Shown here in pieces: positions 49,490-57,573 of a DNA stretch of 64,000 bases. Positions within the stretch are counted from its first letter, which is position 1; each line of letters starts with the position of its first letter. The stretch is from Emergencia timonensis (lineage in GTDB: Bacteria; Bacillota; Clostridia; Peptostreptococcales; Anaerovoracaceae): contig NZ_FLKM01000008.1 in assembly GCF_900086585.1 (NCBI RefSeq), positions 682,001-746,000 on the forward strand, read 5' to 3'. Made by a program: the position numbers and the translations under genes. The notes below the pieces were generated by a model, which was given only the letters and a program-made list of their open reading frames with translations, was not told the origin of the DNA and ran no database searches.

Positions 49490-49981
49490 ATGGCTAGAAA
49501 ATTACAGATCAAACGCGGCAGAAAGGCAAACATGCCTGCACTTGCGGAGGGCGAACTGGGTTTTGCTACTGACGAGAAAAAGGTCTATATTGGGACGGGG
49601 AGTGAGAATGTCCCTGTATCCGCAACTACCAAGGCAGACGTTGGGCTGGGTAATGTTGACAACACGTCTGATGCAAATAAGCCAGTGTCTACGGCGATGC
49701 AGACGGCGCTAAATGGCAAGGCAAACAAGCTTACCTATGTAAAGGCTACGCTTACTGCTGCAAACTGGAACAAAACCACTAAGACTTACTCTTTCGAGTC
49801 CACTTACCCTCATGCACAATATGACATTGAGGTCGCCTATGCTAAAACTTGCACAACAGAACAGTTAGATGCCTGGAATGGTGCGATGCTGGCGGGAGAC
49901 ATTGAGTCCAATGTCGTTACGGCTCTCGGAGACGTGCCGACCGCGGATATACCGATTATCGTGGAGGTGGTGAGAAAATGA
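49490..49981 (+). CDS. second Mtd-type fibre component
   Basis: 163 residues. N-terminal 'LQIKRGRKANMPALAEGELG' and 'FATDEKKVYIGTGSENVPVS' repeat the module of the preceding gene. 'DVGLGNVDNTSDANKPVSTA' is a common fibre-shaft hinge. Overlaps the next gene by ATGA. Confidence 0.75.
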   Translation: MARKLQIKRGRKANMPALAEGELGFATDEKKVYIGTGSENVPVSATTKADVGLGNVDNTSDANKPVSTAMQTALNGKANKLTYVKATLTAANWNKTTKTYSFESTYPHAQYDIEVAYAKTCTTEQLDAWNGAMLAGDIESNVVTALGDVPTADIPIIVEVVRK

Positions 49982-50511
49982 GTGTACTTGTAAAATCTGG
50001 CGGTGGGGAAAACGTAACGCCCGAAGTGCAGGCACAGTCGCCTCTTGTCACGGAAATTTTGGAGTCTTTAGTGGGCAAGGTCACACTTGCCAATGCCACG
50101 CCCGAGACGATATTGGAGGGGTACAGTGCGTATGTGGGGCAACGGCTCATACAGGGGACACGGCCAGATGTAAGCAGGTCAATCGACTTTGGAACCGTAA
50201 CATTGTCAGAACAGGTGGCGACGATTACAGTCGGACATAATTTAAAAGTTATCCCTAAATATGTAATCTTGATGCCCGAATTAGGCCTGTCGTATGACAG
50301 CACTTACACATGGTTCATCATCCAGGCAAAATTCCCAATTCTATCATCTAATGTGGATATCTATGGATGGTATCATGGCAGCACTTCACCGTCAACAATC
50401 CAAGCAGCCAATCAATTTGCAGATACGACAGATAGCAGCATAACATTTAAGTCCAACGGCTATGCAGGTAAGTTTTTTAACACTACATACAACTGGATTG
50501 CAATGGCGTAA
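49978..50511 (+). CDS. receptor-binding protein candidate A
   Basis: 177 residues: N-terminal 'MSVLVKSGGGENVTPEVQAQ' and a beta-rich C-terminus ending 'YNWIAMA'. The middle 'ATITVGHNLKVIPKYVILMP' is paralogous to 'FEINHNLGVVPKYVFVYADM' of the next gene. These C-termini look like alternative receptor-binding tips. Confidence 0.6.
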   Translation: MSVLVKSGGGENVTPEVQAQSPLVTEILESLVGKVTLANATPETILEGYSAYVGQRLIQGTRPDVSRSIDFGTVTLSEQVATITVGHNLKVIPKYVILMPELGLSYDSTYTWFIIQAKFPILSSNVDIYGWYHGSTSPSTIQAANQFADTTDSSITFKSNGYAGKFFNTTYNWIAMA

Positions 50512-50522
50512 GGAGGTGACAT

Positions 50523-51494
50523 ATGAGCAACAAAAAACAGCTACAACTACATAACGCCGACCTTGCGATGGCTTTGGACAATATCAACGGGCTGCCGATG
50601 GCAGAGGATGTAAAGCACGGCATATATGCGTGGAAAAAGTACAGTGCCCTCGTATATAACGATATTAGCTTTACGGCAAGGTGCGATTATTCCGACTATT
50701 ACAAATTGGTGATCACATATTCAGACGAATATAACTTGTCGGTGTTGGGAATTGCATTCCTGGACGGGTTCTATGTACCCAGACAGGATGACAGTGCAGT
50801 ATATTTTACATATGATTATTCGGCAGGGCGGCTATATTTTGGCAGCAGTATAGACAGTAGGGATTATTACGTGAGCTCTTTTCTTACAAATATGGATAAA
50901 CAGCTTATCCTGACACCAAACAAAAATGTAATCTCTTTTGCAAATGCGACTGGTTGTAAATACGACGGAGAGAAACTATTCAATATACAGTTCAGGGATT
51001 ATGTTACAGCAGATATCATGAGCAGATACCCAGATGACGGAATGCAGGACGGATTCTATTACAAAAGATTAAAAGACATGTCCCTGGGGAGATTCGAAAA
51101 ATATGACAGCGGCAGTTTTACCGTTACGGCAAATACTGATCCGTTCAGATTTGAAATCAATCACAATTTAGGCGTAGTGCCGAAATATGTCTTTGTATAT
51201 GCTGATATGCAGGCATCTGATATTAAACCATACGTTCGTGTGGTTATCTCCGAGACGTTTGAAAACATGAGCGACAGCCTGCCATGCTATATTATGTATA
51301 ATGCAGCTTATGGAAGTAGTGTTGGTGGAACGCCGAACAGACAGTATGGGACATGCAGTGAATACGCCAAAGACGCATTGAGCCACACAACAATCAGGCT
51401 TGGCGCTCCGTACAATATTGCCGGTTCGATGGCGACCATGCCAGATACATTTTTGCTAGGCGGGATTATTTATAATTGGATTGCAATGGCGTAA
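50523..51494 (+). CDS. receptor-binding protein candidate B
   Basis: 323 residues. N-terminal 'LQLHNADLAMALDNINGLPM' is related to the N-termini of candidates C and D. A unique ~150-residue insert ('YSAGRLYFGSSIDSRDYYVS') precedes the shared C-terminal module ending 'YNWIAMA'. Probably a full-length tip protein. Confidence 0.6.
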   Translation: MSNKKQLQLHNADLAMALDNINGLPMAEDVKHGIYAWKKYSALVYNDISFTARCDYSDYYKLVITYSDEYNLSVLGIAFLDGFYVPRQDDSAVYFTYDYSAGRLYFGSSIDSRDYYVSSFLTNMDKQLILTPNKNVISFANATGCKYDGEKLFNIQFRDYVTADIMSRYPDDGMQDGFYYKRLKDMSLGRFEKYDSGSFTVTANTDPFRFEINHNLGVVPKYVFVYADMQASDIKPYVRVVISETFENMSDSLPCYIMYNAAYGSSVGGTPNRQYGTCSEYAKDALSHTTIRLGAPYNIAGSMATMPDTFLLGGIIYNWIAMA

Positions 51495-51543
51495 CCGATC
51501 AAATTATAGGTGGATTGTAATTGGATAGAAAGGAAGAATTAAA

Positions 51544-51858
51544 ATGACATATTATTATAAAAGAGTGAATGCGGATGGGAAAGTTATAATGATTGGGACG
51601 CAGTCATCCCCTGTCGCACCAAACAAAATCGGAAACGAGGCAATTACGGAGGAAGAATATAATGCCCTGGTGGACGAAATCAAGTCACAGGCTGCCAACG
51701 TGCAGGATTATGTCAACCGAGTCAGAGCAGGCGATATCACTCTGGAAGATGTGCCATCGGACTACAGGCCGGAGATTGAAGTAATTATCAATGCACCTGC
51801 ACCAGAAGAGCCGAACAACCCGTATGGAATCCCTAATGAAAAATATGAGGAAATCTGA
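51544..51858 (+). CDS. small fibre-associated protein
   Basis: 104 residues: 'YYYKRVNADGKVIMIGTQSS' then a helix and a Pro-rich end. Similar short proteins accompany fibre genes in clostridial tails, perhaps as assembly chaperones. AAAGGAAG precedes the ATG. Confidence 0.55.
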   Translation: MTYYYKRVNADGKVIMIGTQSSPVAPNKIGNEAITEEEYNALVDEIKSQAANVQDYVNRVRAGDITLEDVPSDYRPEIEVIINAPAPEEPNNPYGIPNEKYEEI

Positions 51859-51898
51859 CAGGGTGTAGTCAATGAGATTGTGGAGGGAGTAAAGAACG

Positions 51899-52387
51899 AT
51901 GGGGAACAAACAGAGCTTACAGTTTAACAATGGGGAACTTCAAGTAGCATTAAAAACTATCCAGTCCCTTCCAAGTGCCCAAAAATGGCAGGGGGGGACT
52001 ATCGTACCAGGTAAAGAAGATATCATGATTCCAGCGTATACCGACCAAGTCTTAACCGTTCAAGGAGAAGCCAATTTAAAAAGCGAGAACATAAAGCGCG
52101 GAGTATCAATCTACGGTATTATGGGGAATGCGCCAGAATATAAAATTACATTTGGAGAGGTTTATTTTCCTGGCACATATTCAGAAGAAACATATGAAAT
52201 AGCACACGGACTGACCTCAACACCAACACATTATGGTATTAACGGTAAAATTGTTGGTATCGTAGAAACAACAGGAAATCCACGCCCTTCAATCTATATT
52301 AGTGTTGATTCTGTGTCAATGAAGGTTACCGTTCCAAGACTTAGCGGTGGGTGTGAAATAAACTGGGTAGCTATATCGAAATTATAG
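51899..52387 (+). CDS. receptor-binding protein candidate C
   Basis: 162 residues. N-terminal 'LQFNNGELQVALKTIQSLPS', then W-x-GGTI and 'DIMIPAYTDQVLTVQGEANL', shared with candidate D; ends 'CEINWVAISKL', equivalent to YNWIAMA. It has a 7-G run (51991-51997) at the WQGGT codons, where D has 13 G. Confidence 0.6.
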   Translation: MGNKQSLQFNNGELQVALKTIQSLPSAQKWQGGTIVPGKEDIMIPAYTDQVLTVQGEANLKSENIKRGVSIYGIMGNAPEYKITFGEVYFPGTYSEETYEIAHGLTSTPTHYGINGKIVGIVETTGNPRPSIYISVDSVSMKVTVPRLSGGCEINWVAISKL

Positions 52388-52403
52388 AGAGGTGACAAAC
52401 ATT

Positions 52404-52985
52404 ATGAATAAAGAAGACTTACGACAAAACAACACGGGGCTGCAAACAATCCTTGCTGCCGTAAAATCCCTCCCAACCGCAAAATCGTGGGGGGGGGGGG
52501 GCACCATAATTGAACCATCAAATCACGACATCATGATACCAGCATATACAAACGTAGACCTGACGGTAAAGGGGGTAGAGCTGCAAAAATTTGGTGTAGC
52601 GAGTGGCAGCTTTACACTTACAACAAACTTGAAAAACATATCATTATCATTTGACCTGCCGTCTGCACCAAAGATAGTGATAATATGGCACGAAGAACCA
52701 CCAGCAATGAAAATCACATCCAATATATTAAGACGTGCGGTGTTTTTTGACCATCCCGATACAGAAACGGTTGGCAATGGCAGTGCATCACACCACATTG
52801 CGAGAGCAGAAGCAGGCAATCAATATGGTACACCATCACTGGATGAAGGATATCTGTATGGCGTTCCAATTTATACACCGACCAACTTCGAATATGAATT
52901 ATATTATATTTATGACGGCACATCATCAAGCGGTGTCATGCTGGGGAGTGGATACATCTATAAATGGATAGCACTGTGCGTATAA
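52404..52985 (+). CDS. receptor-binding protein candidate D, phase-variable
   Basis: 193 residues. N-terminal 'LRQNNTGLQTILAAVKSLPT', then WGGGGTI encoded by a 13-G run (52489-52501), then 'DIMIPAYTNVDLTVKGVELQ' and a unique tip ending 'YIYKWIALCV'. In the present state (13 G) the frame is open; 12 or 14 G would truncate it near codon 35. AGAGGTGACAAAC precedes ATG 52404; the GTG at 52392 overlaps that site. Confidence 0.65.
   Translation: MNKEDLRQNNTGLQTILAAVKSLPTAKSWGGGGTIIEPSNHDIMIPAYTNVDLTVKGVELQKFGVASGSFTLTTNLKNISLSFDLPSAPKIVIIWHEEPPAMKITSNILRRAVFFDHPDTETVGNGSASHHIARAEAGNQYGTPSLDEGYLYGVPIYTPTNFEYELYYIYDGTSSSGVMLGSGYIYKWIALCV
52489..52501 (+). repeat. 13-G homopolymer in fibre gene
   Basis: T followed by thirteen G, inside codons ~29-33 of candidate D. 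Long enough for slipped-strand changes in most bacteria. Confidence 0.9.
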
Positions 52986-52998
52986 GAAAGGAGACAGC

Positions 52999-53421
52999 AT
53001 GAACATAAAACAACTAATCGACAGCATCAGGGGCATGACCCCGACAGCCTTGGACGACGTGGCAGCAAGGAGCGTCGAGCTATACCCTGAATGGAAATCA
53101 GGTATAGAAATCACGCAAAAGATGATTGACGAAGGATGGAACCGTTATGTGTGCGATGAAAAACTGCACAGGACGATGACACCACATATGACGCAGGATA
53201 ACTGGCGACCTGGACAGGCGACAGCATCCCTAAGGACAGCAATAGACGTAACCTATGCAGGCACGTTGGAAGACCCGATACCGTTTGCGCTTAACATGGA
53301 GATCTTTAAGGACAAGTATTACACATGGGAGGGTAAAATATATCTCTGCACCAGGGACAGCGGTATAGCATTACAAAATCCACCCGGCCAGCTAATAGGA
53401 CATTATTTTACGGAGGCTTAA
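52999..53421 (+). CDS. fibre-region protein with CBM5/12-like motif
   Basis: 140 residues: 'VELYPEWKSGIEITQKMIDE' then 'TMTPHMTQDNWRPGQATASL' and 'FKDKYYTWEGKIYLCTRDSG', the Trp/Tyr pattern of small carbohydrate-binding modules that occur beside phage fibre genes. Probably a tail-tip accessory. Confidence 0.6.
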   Translation: MNIKQLIDSIRGMTPTALDDVAARSVELYPEWKSGIEITQKMIDEGWNRYVCDEKLHRTMTPHMTQDNWRPGQATASLRTAIDVTYAGTLEDPIPFALNMEIFKDKYYTWEGKIYLCTRDSGIALQNPPGQLIGHYFTEA

Positions 53422-53456
53422 GAGCTTCTTTTCTTATTACTCAAAGAGGGCTAGAC

Positions 53457-53792
53457 ATGTTACAGAACATCAGTGAAAACATCATCGGTATTATGTGCAC
53501 CCTCGTCATGACCAGTGCGGTAGGAGTGATCACGCACCTATTTAAACAGTTCCGGGGCTTGTCCCAGGCGGTCATGGCGATTAACCATGACCGCCTTTAT
53601 CAGGCCTGCACCTTTTTCATTTTGACTGGCGAGATCACCATCGACGAACTCAAAAATCTTGAGTATCTCTACGAAGGCTATCATGCCTTGGGAGGGAACG
53701 GAACCGGCACCGAGCTATACGAGAAGTGCAAAGATTTACCGATTGTAGAAAAGAGAACGAAGTGGCACGAGAGCTATCAGCGCTCGTGTTAA
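53457..53792 (+). CDS. holin-region membrane protein
   Basis: 111 residues. One N-terminal transmembrane helix ('IIGIMCTLVMTSAVGVITHL') then a soluble domain with 'YLYEGYHALGGNGTGTELYE', a signature common to small proteins upstream of phage holins in Clostridia. May modulate lysis; not a confirmed holin. Confidence 0.65.
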   Translation: MLQNISENIIGIMCTLVMTSAVGVITHLFKQFRGLSQAVMAINHDRLYQACTFFILTGEITIDELKNLEYLYEGYHALGGNGTGTELYEKCKDLPIVEKRTKWHESYQRSC

Positions 53793-53814
53793 TGAACGGA
53801 AAGGGGTTATATAT

Positions 53815-54060
53815 ATGAGAAACAGAATTAAAAATCCATACTTTTGGATTGGCATCATCGGTGTCGTTTTGACGGCAATGGGAGTCAATGCAGAGACTTT
53901 TACCACCTGGCAGGCAGTGGCAGACGCACTGACTGAGCTGATCAAGAACCCTTATCTGCTGGGTTCTGTGGCAATTGCCGTGCTAGGAGTCTTTGTGGAT
54001 CCTTCCAGCAGCGGATTGAAAGATGTAAAAAATAGGAAGGACGGTGACGGTTCATGCTAA
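53815..54060 (+). CDS. phi LC3-type holin
   Basis: 81 residues, start MRNRIKNPYFWIGIIGVVLT, then 'PYLLGSVAIAVLGVFVDPSS', the phage_holin_1 (phi LC3) pattern with two membrane helices. Forms lesions for release. Overlaps the amidase start. Confidence 0.85.
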   Translation: MRNRIKNPYFWIGIIGVVLTAMGVNAETFTTWQAVADALTELIKNPYLLGSVAIAVLGVFVDPSSSGLKDVKNRKDGDGSC

Positions 54061-54767
54061 AGGTCACCGAGATGCTGACAAAGTACAACCATGACAAAGC
54101 GTCCGGCCGTAAGATCAAATATATCGTGATTCACTGGGTCGGCGCGGCGTCTACGGCTGTCAACAACGGCACCTATTTTCAGGGCGGTGACAGAGGTGCC
54201 TCCGCCCATTATTTTGTCAACGATACCCACATCGTCAAGTCGGTCAGAGAAAGAGACATCGCCTGGGCGGTGGGAAGTCACGGCCTTCTCGACCAGGGCA
54301 GCCCCTATGCAAAATATGGCGGCAGCCTCTTTGGCAAGTGCACCAATCAGAACAGCGTCAGCATCGAGATGTGCTGCAAGAAAAATGCGAAAGGGAAGCT
54401 GTATATCACAGAAAAGACCATTAAAAATACGGCTGATTTGGTGCAGGCGATTCAGAAGCGGCTGGGCATTGACGATGACCACGTCATCAGGCACTTCGAT
54501 GTAAACGGCAAACTCTGTCCCTATCCGTATATCGAACCATCAAAGTGGAAGGTGCTCCACGCCAAGCTGACGGGGCAGCATCAAAAGATCAGGGCAAAAG
54601 GAAACCTCATCGTGAGAAAGTCTTCCCTGCTGACATCAAAGCGGATTGGACTTCTCACAAAGGGGAAATCCTATGAGATTGTCAAAACCAACAAGAAGAA
54701 GAGCCGGGGACAACTGGCGGACGGTGGTTGGATTACGATTACAGAAAAGTATGCGGAGAAATTATAG
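54054..54767 (+). CDS. N-acetylmuramoyl-L-alanine amidase (lysis enzyme)
   Basis: 237 residues. Amidase_2 domain ~15-160 with zinc-ligand His in 'YIVIHWVGAAST' and 'VIRHFDVNGKLCPYP', then a C-terminal SH3-like domain ('IVRKSSLLTSKRIGLLTKGK'). Together with the holin it forms the release cassette of the tailocin. The overlap with the holin shows coupling. Confidence 0.9.
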   Translation: MLKVTEMLTKYNHDKASGRKIKYIVIHWVGAASTAVNNGTYFQGGDRGASAHYFVNDTHIVKSVRERDIAWAVGSHGLLDQGSPYAKYGGSLFGKCTNQNSVSIEMCCKKNAKGKLYITEKTIKNTADLVQAIQKRLGIDDDHVIRHFDVNGKLCPYPYIEPSKWKVLHAKLTGQHQKIRAKGNLIVRKSSLLTSKRIGLLTKGKSYEIVKTNKKKSRGQLADGGWITITEKYAEKL

Positions 54768-54783
54768 AGATCATAAACAAATA

Positions 54784-54825
54784 TGGCGAGTCGATGGTTG
54801 AAACCACAGACTCGCCAGTTTTTTT
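54784..54825 (+). terminator. terminator closing the tail operon
   Basis: TGGCGAGTC ... GACTCGCCA followed by TTTTTTT. Confidence 0.9.
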
Positions 54826-54838
54826 GTTGACATGAATT

Positions 54839-56068
54839 CTATTTCTGATTCTTCTTCAGCCATTCCATGGCGACGTTAGCGTGGATCGCGCTGCCGTAAG
54901 CCAGGGCGCTTTCGTCGATGTACATGTTCGGATTGTGCATCGGTGCGGCTCCTTCTTTGCCCACACCCAGAAGGACGAACATGCCAGGAACTTTTTCGGT
55001 GACGTAGCCGAAGTCTTCCGTCGTCGGCTGGCAAGGGGCTTCGGCCAGTTTATCCGATCCGACGATTTCTGCCACAAATGGAGCCAGCTCCGTACAGAGG
55101 TTTTCATCAGTAAAGGTGGAAGGGGTATGGAAATCTAACATTTCATAATCACCTCTCCACATTCTGATCGTATGGTCGATCATTTCCGGCACTCTCTTTA
55201 CCAGGTGATTTCGAACGTCCCGGTTAAAGGTTCTAAAAGAAACAGCTAGATCTGCAGTATCAGGAATGACGTTGGCTGCCGTACCGCCGCCGCACTTCCC
55301 GACAGTGAGCGGAGCTGTTTCTCTCGGATCTACTTCTCGGCATACCAGCAGATTCAGAGCAGTATAAAGCTGGCTGGAAATCATCAGCGGGTCGATGCAG
55401 TCCTGCGGCATGGAGCTGTGTCCGCCTTTGCCCTTGATCTTAACCATGTAGGTGTCCATTGCCGATGAGGTGATGCCGGCGGTATAACGAACCGTGCCGA
55501 GCTCCTGCTGGGTGTTGATGTGAATTGCAAAAGCAGCGTCGACCTTTGGATTCTCGAGGAGCCCATGTTCTACCATGAATCTGGAGCCGCAGCCGCACTC
55601 TTCGCCAGTCTGGAACATCAGCTTTACGGTACCTTGAAGTTCCGACTCTCTTTCCTTGAGCAATTTGGCAGCTCCCAGCAGCATCGCTGTATGTGCGTCG
55701 TGACCGCAGGTATGGGCGACACCGGGATGTTCTGACGCAAAATCCACCAAACCTACTGCCTCCGGCATCGGAAGAGCGTCCATATCGGCGCGGAGCAGGA
55801 TGCAAGGTTCGCCCTTGCCGATGGTCGCCACCAGGCCGGTGGATTCAGCCATGTCAGGGAAGCCGGCTTTTACAAAATCAGCACGGAACTTCTCGTCGAT
55901 GGGACCACCGCAGGCTTTGGCTTCGATACCCATTTCCCCTAGGCGTTTCTTTACGTAAGCAGCGGTTTCCTTTAGATCAAAGCCGACCTCCGGCTTTCTG
56001 TGCAGATTGTGGCGGTCTTCTTTTATTTGTTCTTCTATCGCTTTTGAAGCGTTCAATATTTCGTTCAT
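54839..56068 (-). CDS. M20-family amidohydrolase, paralogue 1
   Basis: 409 residues. Metal/active-site motifs of M20D peptidases/amidohydrolases: 'GVAHTCGHDAHTAMLLGAAK', 'FQTGEECGCGSRFMVEHG', 'VKIKGKGGHSSMPQDCIDPL', 'TEDFGYVTEKVPGMFVLLGV'. Such enzymes hydrolyse N-acyl or peptide amide bonds (hippurate, N-acetyl amino acids, aminobenzoyl-glutamate). Adjacent to a close paralogue on the same strand; ribosome site AGGAGGGG before the ATG (56068). Confidence 0.9.
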   Translation of the reverse strand: MNEILNASKAIEEQIKEDRHNLHRKPEVGFDLKETAAYVKKRLGEMGIEAKACGGPIDEKFRADFVKAGFPDMAESTGLVATIGKGEPCILLRADMDALPMPEAVGLVDFASEHPGVAHTCGHDAHTAMLLGAAKLLKERESELQGTVKLMFQTGEECGCGSRFMVEHGLLENPKVDAAFAIHINTQQELGTVRYTAGITSSAMDTYMVKIKGKGGHSSMPQDCIDPLMISSQLYTALNLLVCREVDPRETAPLTVGKCGGGTAANVIPDTADLAVSFRTFNRDVRNHLVKRVPEMIDHTIRMWRGDYEMLDFHTPSTFTDENLCTELAPFVAEIVGSDKLAEAPCQPTTEDFGYVTEKVPGMFVLLGVGKEGAAPMHNPNMYIDESALAYGSAIHANVAMEWLKKNQK

Positions 56069-56088
56069 ATTCCCCTCCTGGACATGTC

Positions 56089-56113
56089 AAAAAACCCGGA
56101 CCTTAGCCCGGGC
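56089..56113 (-). terminator. terminator between the M20 genes
   Basis: Minus strand: CCCGG-GCTAAGGT-CCGGG then TTTTTT, directly after paralogue 2. Paralogue 1 therefore depends on read-through or its own promoter. Confidence 0.75.
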
Positions 56114-56124
56114 TGATATCAAGC

Positions 56125-57354
56125 TTATTTTTGGTTCTTCTTCAGCCATTCGATGGCGACATTTGCGTGGATTGCAGAGCCGTAAGGCAGCATCTCTTCG
56201 TCGACAAACATATTTGGATTGTGCATCGGAGCAGAGTCTTTGCTGCCGACACCCAGCCATGCGAACATGCCGGGAACTTGTTCCGTCACGTAACCAAAGT
56301 CTTCGGTTCCTGCCATACAAGGCATCACCTTTACTCTGTCTTCTCCCATGATCTCAGAGATAAACGGCTTTAGCTCGTCGCAGAGATCTGCGTCAGTATA
56401 TGTAGAAGGTGTGTGGAATGGCATAATTTCATAATCACCTCTCCACATCTTCACGGTGTGATCTACGATTTCAGGGATTCTCTGAACCAAGTGATTTGTA
56501 ACATCTCTGTTAAAGGTTCTGGCGGCAACCTGCATATCAGCAGTGTCAGGAATGACGTTAGCAGCCGTACCGCCGCCGCACTTTCCGGCAGTCAGCGCGA
56601 CTGTTTCTCTCGGGTCGATTTCTCTGCAGCTGAGCAGGTTCAGCGTCGTATATAACTGGTTGATAATCATCAGAGGGTCTACGCAGTCCTGCGGCATGGA
56701 ACTGTGTCCGCCTTTGCCCTTGATTTTGATCATAAAGGTATCCATGGCGGCAGAGGTGATGCCTGGCGTGTAGCCGACGACGCCCTTTTCCTCGTTGGAC
56801 ATGATATGAATGGCAAACGCAGCGTCAACTTTCGGATTTTCCAAAACGCCGTGTTCTACCATGAACTTGGAACCGCAGCCGCATTCTTCACCGGTCTGGA
56901 ACATCAGCTTGACGGTGCCGCAAAGTTCATCTTCTCTGTCTTTGAGAAGTTTTGCAGCCCCCAGCAGCATCGCCGTATGGGTGTCATGACCGCACATGTG
57001 AGCCACTCCCGGTTTTTCGGAGACGAAGTCTACAAGGCCTTCGGCTTCCTGCATCGGCAGAGCATCCATGTCTGCACGCAACAAAATACAAGGTTCGCCT
57101 TTCCCGATGGTAGCAACTACGCCAGTAGAATTCTCCATGTCAGGAAACCCTGCAAAAGTAAATTTCTTTCTCAGATCTGGATCGATCGGTCCTCCGCAAG
57201 GCTGAGATTCGATACCCATCTCTGCTAATCTCTTCTGAACGTAAGCGGCCGTTTCCGGCAGGTCAAAACCGAATTCCGGTCTTCTGTGAAGATTATGACG
57301 ATCCTCTATAATCTGATCCTTAATAGCTTGTGAAGCTTCCAATATACTTTTCAT
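56125..57354 (-). CDS. M20-family amidohydrolase, paralogue 2
   Basis: 409 residues, same length and motifs as paralogue 1 ('GVAHMCGHDTHTAMLLGAAK', 'QTGEECGCGSKFMVEHG', 'KIKGKGGHSSMPQDCVDPLM'). A recent tandem duplication. Start is ATG at 57354 with AAGGAGGAGAAAG upstream; an upstream ATG (57378) lies within that leader. A sigma-A promoter stands at 57449-57477. Confidence 0.9.
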   Translation of the reverse strand: MKSILEASQAIKDQIIEDRHNLHRRPEFGFDLPETAAYVQKRLAEMGIESQPCGGPIDPDLRKKFTFAGFPDMENSTGVVATIGKGEPCILLRADMDALPMQEAEGLVDFVSEKPGVAHMCGHDTHTAMLLGAAKLLKDREDELCGTVKLMFQTGEECGCGSKFMVEHGVLENPKVDAAFAIHIMSNEEKGVVGYTPGITSAAMDTFMIKIKGKGGHSSMPQDCVDPLMIINQLYTTLNLLSCREIDPRETVALTAGKCGGGTAANVIPDTADMQVAARTFNRDVTNHLVQRIPEIVDHTVKMWRGDYEIMPFHTPSTYTDADLCDELKPFISEIMGEDRVKVMPCMAGTEDFGYVTEQVPGMFAWLGVGSKDSAPMHNPNMFVDEEMLPYGSAIHANVAIEWLKKNQK

Positions 57355-57398
57355 CTTTCTCCTCCTTAAACCATTCATATTACATGAAATGGCTCATC

Positions 57399-57427
57399 AA
57401 TGTGCTCAATATTGATCGGGGTTAGGA
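57399..57427 (+). repeat. shared leader motif, copy A
   Basis: AATGTGCTCAATATTGATCG then GGGTTAGGA. A related copy lies at 59384-59410 before the transporter gene, same orientation, and the ATGAAATG preceding it also recurs. Confidence 0.5.
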
Positions 57428-57448
57428 AGCTCATAGATATTTTTCTGC

Positions 57449-57477
57449 ATTATAGCACACTTCTTTTTAGACTGCAA
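57449..57477 (-). promoter_or_regulatory. sigma-A promoter of the M20 genes
   Basis: Minus strand TTGCAG, 17-base spacer, TATAAT, about 95 bases upstream of the paralogue 2 start. Confidence 0.75.
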
Positions 57478-57507
57478 GCTGGAAAATTGTGTTATAAGAA
57501 TTTTTTC

Positions 57508-57536
57508 TTTACATTTTGCGGAAGAGAGAATAGAAT
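57508..57536 (+). promoter_or_regulatory. sigma-A promoter of the amidohydrolase gene
   Basis: TTTACA (57508-57513), 17-base spacer, TAGAAT (57531-57536), 37 bases before ATG 57574. Confidence 0.65.
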
Positions 57537-57573
57537 ACCTGTTAACATAGTTGATGAAGAGGAGGAGAAAAAA

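Noticed and set aside
36827..54767. Functional or remnant prophage
   Set aside because: No capsid, terminase, portal or integrase in or around the block, while tail and lysis genes are intact; tailocin fits better.
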